Source: Dehalococcoidia bacterium
GTDB lineage: Bacteria; Chloroflexota; Dehalococcoidia; UBA6926
Assembly (NCBI GenBank): GCA_030754805.1
Contig: JASLZO010000050.1
Location: 1-5,874 of the forward strand
Direction of reading: 5' to 3'
DNA: 5,874 bases
Shown here: positions 1 to 5,138 of the stretch, in pieces
Position numbering within the stretch: position 1 is the first letter of the stretch
Layout: the number at the start of each line of letters is the position of its first letter
Program-made: the position numbers and the translations under genes
The notes under the pieces: model-generated
The model's input: the letters and a program-made list of their open reading frames with translations, nothing else
The model's database searches: none
What the model was told of the DNA's origin: nothing

Positions 1-25
1 CTTGGGCGCCCGACTATTCCGGACC

Positions 26-871
26 ATGGACACCCTCACCACATCGGTTCAGGAACTCAAGGAACTCGCCGCCACCAATGAGGGCCAAAACGTGGCGGAC
101 GAGGATTTTCGGAAGCGCGTCGAATCGCTGCTCGATCTCTTCTATGCGGATATCGGAGAGATCCGCCGCATAGAACTCAATAGCCTTTTCGACCTCTTCC
201 TGCTGAAGGCTCTATATGTGGAGCGTAGGAGTACCAGCATCGAGGCGATCTCGTACCTCGGAGACCTCATGGCCCGGCATCTTCGTGTGCGAGACATCTT
301 CCCTATCCCAGACCTGGCGGCACACTTCGCCCAGATTCTCGAGAGGATGCTGAGCGAGGCCGAGGGCGTGCCACGAGACCCGCAGAACCTGTTCGAGGCG
401 AACCGCGGCATCGGCGACAGCACAATGTTCTTGCTCGGCGTCTTTCCCGCGACGCTGACCCGTCGACGAGACCGGCGAACACGCTGGAACTCTGGAACCC
501 CACGGTTCGATCCGTCCTTTTACCAGAAACTCGGCCGGAGCCACTACTCCCAGGCGGCCGGGCACGAACTCGCACAGTGGACCGGACAAGACCATCTGCT
601 GAACAAGCTGTCGAACCACTTCGATGTGTACGTTGCTGCGTTGAATGAGGTTGCCACGACCTACATCCACGGGGTTGATGTCGAACGGGTCACCAATCTG
701 ATGCTCGACAGCTACAACGCCTGGCGGCGCACGCGGGACGAGCAGCACATGGAAGATGTCCGGAAGTACGCGGCCTTACTGGCGATCGACCCGAGACGCG
801 CGTTCAGGCGGGTGGCCGGGGGACGTCGACGAAGCTTGCCGGTACTTAGCCCGACCCCGCCTGGTTCGTGA
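26..871 (+). CDS. Conserved-looking helix-rich protein of unknown function
   Basis: The ATG at 26 gives 281 residues. The frame is open to the left edge, with a TTG at position 2, so a longer or truncated start cannot be excluded. No strong ribosome binding site precedes the ATG, which was chosen because MDTLTTSVQELKELA reads as a natural amphipathic start. The protein looks soluble and mostly alpha-helical, with no signal peptide, membrane segment or cysteine cluster. A central stretch, roughly residues 120-180, contains ANRGIGDSTMFLLGVFPATL and then FYQKLGRSHYSQAA. This 'GD-S-F-L-G-FP ... Y-LG--HY--A' pattern recalls a widespread uncharacterised bacterial family, but that is memory only. 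The last 30 residues are arginine- and proline-rich. The 3' end overlaps the convergent hydrolase gene by 26 bases. The call as a gene is good; the function is unknown. Confidence 0.75.
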   Translation: MDTLTTSVQELKELAATNEGQNVADEDFRKRVESLLDLFYADIGEIRRIELNSLFDLFLLKALYVERRSTSIEAISYLGDLMARHLRVRDIFPIPDLAAHFAQILERMLSEAEGVPRDPQNLFEANRGIGDSTMFLLGVFPATLTRRRDRRTRWNSGTPRFDPSFYQKLGRSHYSQAAGHELAQWTGQDHLLNKLSNHFDVYVAALNEVATTYIHGVDVERVTNLMLDSYNAWRRTRDEQHMEDVRKYAALLAIDPRRAFRRVAGGRRRSLPVLSPTPPGS

Positions 872-1988
872 CTCCTGATACGAAGCGCCGAACCGCTTGT
901 TCGTATCTCCTCCGGTCCAGGTTCCAGCCGCCGACGTGCGCGCCCGTTTCGTAACGCTCATAGGTCACGATATCGGGACGGACCTCCGCGAGTTCGTCGC
1001 TGGTTGATACGGGTACGCGCCCGTCGGTCTCACTGTGGAACAGCAGGATCGGGACGTCGATATCGTCGGCACGGTTCAGGTAATCCAGGGCGGACCAGTC
1101 AACGTCTAGACGCCAACCGGCGATCACTTTGGCGAAAGCCGTTACGGATCTCGGGATTCCGCGGTTCCTTGCCCCGAGGTCAACGGTGGCGCTGAAGTCC
1201 AACATCGGCGAGTCAAGCACCAGGGCGGAAACTTCGTGGGCCAGGTCCGATTGCAGTAGGAAATTGATGGCGATTGCTCCACCCATGCTGTAGCCCACCA
1301 GCAGAACGTCGTCGGCGCCGCCATTGATCGCGTACCGCACCGCCCCTTCCAGGTCCTCCCATTCGGTCAGACCGTACTGGTAGTACGTCGAGGGGTCTGC
1401 GGGGGCGCCCACGTCGTTCCGGTAGTCGAGGATTAGCGCTGGGAGCCCTGCTTGGACTACGACTGGCAGCATCCGCAGCGCCTCCCTTCGTGTGGAGCCC
1501 ATCCCATGGACGAAGATCGCCCACGTGTTCGCTTCGCCGTCGACGTACCATGCTCCCAGGCTGCCGAGAGGAGCCGGGAACGACACCTCCGCGAATTCGA
1601 TTCCGTGGGCAATCTTCGGATCTTCGGCGAACACGAATTTGTCGAAACGGATCATCTCTCCGATCTCTGGAGAGGTGACGCCCACCAGGGTTCGGACAGT
1701 CTCTTGCCCGTCGGTCGAGATGATCGGGCCAACCATGGACGAACCGGCGGTCCATGCGATCCCCATCGTCCCCGGTGAATCCTCAGGATCGGTCCCTTCC
1801 GGAAGCCTTAGCGTGACCGTTCCGTTCCCCGCCGCCGAAACGATGATTGAAAACTCCTCTAGGGCATGCTCGACTATGAACGCTCCCTTTTCTAGTTCGC
1901 CGGTGTAATACCATCCCACTCCGCTCATGGCAGAGGTGAGAATCAGGATGGTGGAGGGCAGGCCGATTAGCAGCGATCGCTTCATCAT
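846..1988 (-). CDS. Membrane-anchored alpha/beta hydrolase (serine hydrolase)
   Basis: A 380-residue protein that likely hydrolyses an ester, thioester or amide at the outer face of the membrane; the substrate is unknown. Residues 5-27 form a hydrophobic signal anchor after MMKRS, and no lipobox cysteine is seen. Residues 28-150 form a beta-rich N-terminal domain. The hydrolase fold follows: HGMGS (161-165, oxyanion region), YRND (189-192), the nucleophile elbow GYSMGG (232-237, Ser234), LDSP (258-261), HSETDGRVP (318-326, likely Asp322) and GAHVGG (349-354, likely His351). The triad is therefore complete. The order YRND ... GYSMGG ... VLDSP resembles actinobacterial-type alpha/beta hydrolases that carry a similar N-terminal domain. 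The start is supported by AGAAGG seven bases upstream (1996-2001). The gene begins 16 bases after the upstream minus-strand gene, so the two are probably co-transcribed. The 3' end overlaps the convergent gene. Confidence 0.88.
   Translation of the reverse strand: MMKRSLLIGLPSTILILTSAMSGVGWYYTGELEKGAFIVEHALEEFSIIVSAAGNGTVTLRLPEGTDPEDSPGTMGIAWTAGSSMVGPIISTDGQETVRTLVGVTSPEIGEMIRFDKFVFAEDPKIAHGIEFAEVSFPAPLGSLGAWYVDGEANTWAIFVHGMGSTRREALRMLPVVVQAGLPALILDYRNDVGAPADPSTYYQYGLTEWEDLEGAVRYAINGGADDVLLVGYSMGGAIAINFLLQSDLAHEVSALVLDSPMLDFSATVDLGARNRGIPRSVTAFAKVIAGWRLDVDWSALDYLNRADDIDVPILLFHSETDGRVPVSTSDELAEVRPDIVTYERYETGAHVGGWNLDRRRYEQAVRRFVSGVTNQAGSG
877..907. repeat. Inverted repeat just after the stop of the first gene
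   Basis: GATACGAA (877-884) and TTCGTATC (900-907) form a perfect 8-base inverted repeat, with a possible inner GCG/CGC pairing. It starts five bases after the TGA of the plus-strand gene and lies inside the 3' end of the hydrolase gene. No T-run follows on either strand, so a Rho-independent terminator is not supported. It could act as a transcript 3'-end hairpin for the first gene or be chance within codons. Confidence 0.3.
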
Positions 1989-1995
1989 GGATCAA

Positions 1996-2001
1996 CCTTC
2001 T
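1996..2001 (-). promoter_or_regulatory. Ribosome binding site of the hydrolase gene
   Basis: On the minus strand this reads AGAAGG and lies seven bases before the first of two tandem ATG codons (1988-1986 and 1985-1983). The spacing favours the first ATG as the start. The site sits in the 16-base gap after the stop codon of the upstream gene. Confidence 0.6.
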
Positions 2002-2004
2002 CGT

Positions 2005-2478
2005 TCAACAACAAACGCCGCTTGTTTCGTCGCGCGTTTCGCGCTTGAATGGGTTTCCCGAATGCGCGATGACTGACCCGCGCTCGCCCAATTCGATGGG
2101 CAAAACGTCGAGCGGTCGCCGCCATCGTATCCTCGGAACGGCCTCGCGGACGCCGTGCGACGAAACAGTCGTCCTGTGGACACCGCCCACCCAGATCACC
2201 AGCAGGCCCTCCGGCACTCGGACGGAGCAGACGGACAATCGACCTGGAAACGCTGCTTGGATAGTCCCGATCGCACGCAACCAGAGACGGTCGATCGTGC
2301 CGAGATGGACTTCTCGGGGAAGGTCTGAATCGCTCTGGGCCAGCGGCGGCGTGGTCGACTCAGTCTCGCCATGTTCGTCCTGATCGGTTCGGGGTCGTGC
2401 CCAACGCAAACCTAGGAACGACCTCCTAGAGATTCCCAGGTCGTCGCCTCGCTGCCGATCGTTGGGTCTTTCGCTCAC
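2005..2478 (-). CDS. Hypothetical protein, 157 residues, first gene of a pair with the hydrolase
   Basis: The GTG start at 2478-2476 leads to a TGA at 2007-2005. I do not recognise the family. By hand count about two thirds of third codon positions are G or C, in line with a translated gene. The product reads as an ordinary mixed protein: a charged N-terminus, then a low-complexity linker near residues 31-55, and a compact region around residues 56-150. That region includes LSVCSVRVPEGLLVIWVGG, which looks like a beta hairpin or strand pair. Residues 16-23 (ISRRSFLG) match the core of a twin-arginine motif, but charged residues follow instead of a hydrophobic stretch, so it is not a working Tat signal as written. 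Only a weak AGG lies upstream of the GTG. The 16-base spacing to the hydrolase suggests one transcript and perhaps a shared job at the membrane. The opposite strand is also open over part of this region, which lowers certainty. Confidence 0.5.
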   Translation of the reverse strand: MSERPNDRQRGDDLGISRRSFLGLRWARPRTDQDEHGETESTTPPLAQSDSDLPREVHLGTIDRLWLRAIGTIQAAFPGRLSVCSVRVPEGLLVIWVGGVHRTTVSSHGVREAVPRIRWRRPLDVLPIELGERGSVIAHSGNPFKRETRDETSGVCC

Positions 2479-2565
2479 GGGGGGATACCTGCCATCAAAT
2501 GTCGTGGTGCCAAGAGACTGCTGTGTATCATGTGGGCGACCGTTTGGGAGCGCTCCTGCGGACGC
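2479..2565. promoter_or_regulatory. Divergent intergenic region, presumed promoters for both sides
   Basis: These 87 bases separate the minus-strand pair from tRNA-Ser, so promoters for both directions should lie here. Only weak matches are visible: TATCAT at 2526-2531 on the plus strand, 34 bases before the tRNA and without a good -35 box, and TTGGCA at 2513-2508 on the minus strand without a good -10 box. A perfect 10-base palindrome, GGAGCGCTCC, lies at 2547-2556, nine bases before the tRNA. The region is inferred from gene layout rather than from a clear motif. Confidence 0.35.
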
Positions 2566-2659
2566 GGAGGGATCGCATAGCCTGGTCTAGTGCGGCCGCC
2601 TGCTAAGCGGTTTGACCTGTTAAAGGGTCACATGGGTTCGAATCCCATTCCCTCCGCCA
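2566..2659 (+). tRNA. tRNA-Ser(GCU), CCA encoded
   Basis: The cloverleaf folds fully by hand. The acceptor stem pairs GGAGGGA (2566-2572) with TCCCTCC (2649-2655), followed by discriminator G2656 and an encoded CCA (2657-2659). The D stem is GCAT/GTGC with a GG-containing loop. The anticodon stem pairs GCCGC (2595-2599) with GCGGT (2607-2611), with a loop CTGCTAA that gives anticodon GCT at 2602-2604. The long variable arm TGACC/GGTCA (2613-2617, 2626-2630) marks a class II serine tRNA. The T stem is ATGGG/CCCAT around the loop TTCGAAT. It reads the codons AGC and AGU. miaB begins 37 bases downstream. Confidence 0.96.
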
Positions 2660-2682
2660 TCTCATCAGTCGCCCATAGGTTC

Positions 2683-2687
2683 AGAGG
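2683..2687 (+). promoter_or_regulatory. Ribosome binding site of miaB
   Basis: AGAGG lies nine bases before the ATG at 2697, inside the 37-base gap after the tRNA. It supports this ATG, which also gives the expected N-terminus just ahead of the first cluster cysteine. Confidence 0.5.
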
Positions 2688-2696
2688 CCCATCAGA

Positions 2697-4040
2697 ATGT
2701 CGAATTATTACATCTGGACCATTGGCTGCCAGATGAACGTCGCGGACTCGCAGCGGCTTGGGTCGGCTCTCGAACAACTCGGCTACGACCGCGTGGCGAC
2801 GGCTGAAGACGCGGATATCGTGATCTTGAATAGCTGCGTCGTTCGGCAGGGCGCCGAGGACAAAGTCGTCGCCCGCCTTGATTCCCTCAAGGGACTCAAG
2901 GGGGCGACGAATGACGTGACCATTGCCTTGACGGGCTGTATGGTCGGACCGCAAGTGGAACATTTGAAGGACCGGTTCTCGCACGTCGACTTCTTCATCC
3001 GGCCGCAGGAGATCACGGCGTTGGTGGAGTTTGCGGCGGACCGGCAGGGCCTCGCGTGTGATGTGGACCAAATGTTGCTCGTCGCGTCCCGGCCGCAAGT
3101 CAGCACGTTCATCCCGGTGATTCAGGGCTGCGACGAGTTCTGCACCTACTGCATCGTTCCGTATCGCCGTGGCAGAGAGAGCAGTCGCCCTCTAAACGAG
3201 ATCGTCGGAGAAACGGAAGAGCTTGTTGATCGAGGCGTTGTCGAGGTCACGCTGCTGGGACAGATCGTCGATAAGTACGGGCATGATCTGCCCGGCGACT
3301 TCGATCTCGCCGACCTCCTATCCGCGGTGAACGACGTTCAAGGGATCGAACGCATACGGTTCCTAACCTCCCACCCACGCGATATGTCGGACCGGATCCT
3401 GCGGGCCGTCGCTGACCTTCCGAAGGTGGTTGAACATTTGAACGTGCCGTTCCAATCCGGAGACGACGGCGTCCTCGAACGGATGCGCCGTCCTTACGCC
3501 ATCACTGAGTACTTTGACCTGATCGAGCGGGCGCGTACGTACGTCCCGGGCGTCGCCTTAGCGACCGACGTGATCGTCGGGTTCTGTGGCGAGACAGAGG
3601 AAGAGTTCCAACGGACGGTCGGCGTGCTCGAACGGGTTCGCTTCGACACCGTTCACATAGCCGCCTATTCCACGCGTTCTGGCACGATCGCCGACCGAAA
3701 GATTGCAGACGATGTGCCACCCGGCGTCAAGCTGGAGCGGAAGAACATCGTCGAGTCCCTACAGGAACGGATTGCCACCGAAGTCAATATGCCGCTCCTC
3801 GGAAACCGCGTCGAAGTGCTGGTGGAGCGAAAGGTCCGCGGGCGCTGGGAAGGACGCACGAGGACGAACAAATTGGTGCACTTCGAAGACCCGGGTGAAG
3901 CCGATAGAGTCGGGAGCCTGATGGAGGTGGACATAGCACGCACCAGCCCCTGGTCACTGACCGGCACATTACCAGGCTATGGGTACACGGAGTCGGAGCC
4001 AACCGAAGCGATCACCCTTGTCCCAGTCGGCGGCCCGTAG
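2697..4040 (+). CDS. miaB: tRNA-2-methylthio-N6-dimethylallyladenosine synthase MiaB
   Basis: A cytoplasmic radical-SAM methylthiotransferase that converts i6A37 to ms2i6A37 in tRNAs reading codons that start with U. The 447-residue length is normal for the family. All three domains are present. The N-terminal methylthiotransferase domain (about 1-120) has Cys11 in GCQMN, Cys47 in NSCVVR and Cys81 in TGC, which hold the auxiliary iron-sulfur cluster. The radical-SAM core has CDEFCTYC with Cys145, Cys149 and Cys152, then TSHPRDM (224-230) and TDVIVGFCGET (290-300). The C-terminal TRAM domain (about 367-430) contains GRTRTNKLVHFE (386-397), typical of MiaB rather than RimO or MtaB. Departures from the usual pattern are LGQIVDKYG where LGQNV is common, and Cys297 where proline is usual in GFPGET. 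The start is supported by AGAGG. nadC follows 36 bases downstream and may share the transcript. Confidence 0.95.
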   Translation: MSNYYIWTIGCQMNVADSQRLGSALEQLGYDRVATAEDADIVILNSCVVRQGAEDKVVARLDSLKGLKGATNDVTIALTGCMVGPQVEHLKDRFSHVDFFIRPQEITALVEFAADRQGLACDVDQMLLVASRPQVSTFIPVIQGCDEFCTYCIVPYRRGRESSRPLNEIVGETEELVDRGVVEVTLLGQIVDKYGHDLPGDFDLADLLSAVNDVQGIERIRFLTSHPRDMSDRILRAVADLPKVVEHLNVPFQSGDDGVLERMRRPYAITEYFDLIERARTYVPGVALATDVIVGFCGETEEEFQRTVGVLERVRFDTVHIAAYSTRSGTIADRKIADDVPPGVKLERKNIVESLQERIATEVNMPLLGNRVEVLVERKVRGRWEGRTRTNKLVHFEDPGEADRVGSLMEVDIARTSPWSLTGTLPGYGYTESEPTEAITLVPVGGP

Positions 4041-4076
4041 AAACGACCCCGAGTTGCTCCTGCACCTGAGTACTGT

Positions 4077-4931
4077 ATGAAACCGCTGACCCTCGAGATC
4101 GACCGGATCATAGAGCGAGCGATCGAGGAAGACCTCACGTGGGGCGACTTGACCACGCAGAGCATCCTCCCTCCGAACGTCACCGGCTCGGCGGTTGCCA
4201 GGGCGAAACAGCGCGGCGTGATTGCCGGTATCGAGATCGCGGCGGCTGTCTTCACGCGGGTGGACGGCACACTCTTCGTTGAGGTCCTGAACACCGACGG
4301 TGTCTGGGTGGAGCCGGGGACGGACCTCCTGAGGATCGAAGGCCGGGCGCCCGCCATCCTCGCCGCGGAGCGGGTCGCGTTGAACTTCCTTCAACACCTA
4401 AGTGGCATTGCCACGATGACGGCGCTATTCGTTCAGGAGATCGCCGGCGCCAAAGCGAAGATTATCGATACGCGCAAGACCACACCGGGTCTTCGCGTGA
4501 TGGAGAAATACGCCGTCCGTGTTGCCGGCGGCTTCAACCACCGGTTCAACCTGAGCGACGGCATCCTAATCAAAGACAACCATATCGCCACGCTCGAGGC
4601 GCTTGGTGGCGGAGTTACGCAGGCGATCCAGGGCGCGAAAACGAACGCGCCCCATGGCACGCGGGTTCAAGTCGAAGTCGCAACTGTTGAAGAGGCCGTC
4701 GAGGCGGCGAACGCAGGGGCTGATGCGCTGCTCTTCGACAACATGTCCACGCAGGAAATGGCGGATGCTGTCCACGCGGTTGGCGACGGAATCATAATCG
4801 AAGCCTCCGGCGGAGTGACCCTCGACCGGGTGAAGGCGGTCGCCGAGACTGGCGTCGACCTGATCTCGGTCGGCGCTTTGACGCATTCATCCTTGGCTTT
4901 GGACATCTCCCTCGGGTTTGAACCCGCCTGA
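4077..4931 (+). CDS. nadC: Nicotinate-nucleotide diphosphorylase (quinolinate phosphoribosyltransferase)
   Basis: Cytoplasmic enzyme of de novo NAD synthesis: quinolinate plus PRPP gives nicotinate mononucleotide, CO2 and pyrophosphate. The length of 284 residues is normal and the protein is complete. Visible family motifs, in order, are EEDLTWGDLTT (17-27), AERVALNFLQHLSGIAT (97-113), DTRKTTPGLR (131-140), EKYAV (143-147), NHR (154-156), LIKDNHI (164-170), VEVATVEEA (199-207), LLFDNMS (218-224), EASGGV (242-247) and SVGALTHS (264-271). These cover the basic substrate-binding and phosphate-binding residues of the family. The usual GGG before x-NHR reads AGG here (Ala150), probably a mild change. 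Only a weak GAG (4068-4070) precedes the ATG. The gene lies 36 bases after miaB with no terminator between, so read-through is likely. No NAD-pathway operator or nadA/nadB partner is seen in the window. Confidence 0.95.
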   Translation: MKPLTLEIDRIIERAIEEDLTWGDLTTQSILPPNVTGSAVARAKQRGVIAGIEIAAAVFTRVDGTLFVEVLNTDGVWVEPGTDLLRIEGRAPAILAAERVALNFLQHLSGIATMTALFVQEIAGAKAKIIDTRKTTPGLRVMEKYAVRVAGGFNHRFNLSDGILIKDNHIATLEALGGGVTQAIQGAKTNAPHGTRVQVEVATVEEAVEAANAGADALLFDNMSTQEMADAVHAVGDGIIIEASGGVTLDRVKAVAETGVDLISVGALTHSSLALDISLGFEPA

Positions 4932-4962
4932 CGCCCCGCTTTCCTAGCTCGGGCTCCTCCGC

Positions 4963-5138
4963 CTAGACGCCCAGACGATTGATCAAAGCGGTCGCCCATA
5001 CCCTCAACAGGTCCTCGATGTCGTTTCCGCACCTGGGACACTCCCGATTACCGAACCGCAATCGGGTGCCGCACGTTTGACAGTGCGAATTAGCTCAAGC
5101 GTGTCGAGGATCGCCTCGATCTGTTCCTCGGTTGCCAT
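4963..5138 (-). pseudogene. Small zinc-ribbon protein gene, interrupted by a frameshift
   Basis: The ATG at 5138-5136 directly follows the TAG of the crotonase gene, and AGG lies five bases upstream, so translation is probably coupled. The starting frame reads MATEEQIEAILDTLELI and then, if unshifted, runs to a TGA at 5006-5004 (44 residues with no recognisable tail). In the -1 frame the same strand reads NSHCQTCGTRLRFGNRECPR and continues CGNDIEDLL to a TAG at 4965-4963. This gives two CxxC pairs (codons at 5082-5080, 5073-5071, 5040-5038 and 5031-5029), a classic zinc ribbon. That frame has a TGA at 5097-5095 and no start codon after it, so it can only be reached by a shift between about 5095 and 5083. 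With one base restored, the product would be about 58 residues: an N-terminal helix, a zinc ribbon and a C-terminal helix. The break may be a sequencing or assembly indel, a true mutation, or less likely recoding. Its function is unknown, perhaps as a partner of the crotonase. Confidence 0.6.

Noticed and set aside
212..748. 178-residue open frame on the minus strand inside the first gene
   Set aside because: It is fully antisense to a better-looking plus-strand gene, and its product has no recognisable domain.
1213..1755. 180-residue open frame in another minus-strand frame of the hydrolase gene
   Set aside because: The product is arginine-rich and disordered, typical of a shifted reading of a GC-rich gene. 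The hydrolase frame carries a full catalytic triad.
2045..2383. 112-residue open frame on the plus strand opposite the 157-residue gene
   Set aside because: The product is Ser/Thr/Arg/Pro-rich without motifs and has no ribosome binding site. The minus-strand gene has operon-like spacing to the hydrolase.
2526..2531. TATCAT as a firm -10 box for the tRNA
   Set aside because: No matching -35 element lies at the proper distance, so it is kept only as a weak hint within the intergenic entry.
2566..2659. tRNA-Ser as an attachment site for an integrated element
   Set aside because: There is no integrase, no repeated copy of the tRNA 3' end in the window, and housekeeping genes follow at once.
2628..3098. 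156-residue open frame on the minus strand over the tRNA and the start of miaB
   Set aside because: It runs through the tRNA and is antisense to a clear MiaB domain.
4913..4926. CGGGTT/AACCCG inverted repeat at the 3' end of nadC as a terminator
   Set aside because: The arms are six bases with only a two-base spacer, they lie within codons, and no T-run follows.
4667..5041. 124-residue open frame on the minus strand over the 3' end of nadC
   Set aside because: It is antisense to conserved NadC motifs and is in neither of the two frames that make up the zinc-ribbon gene.
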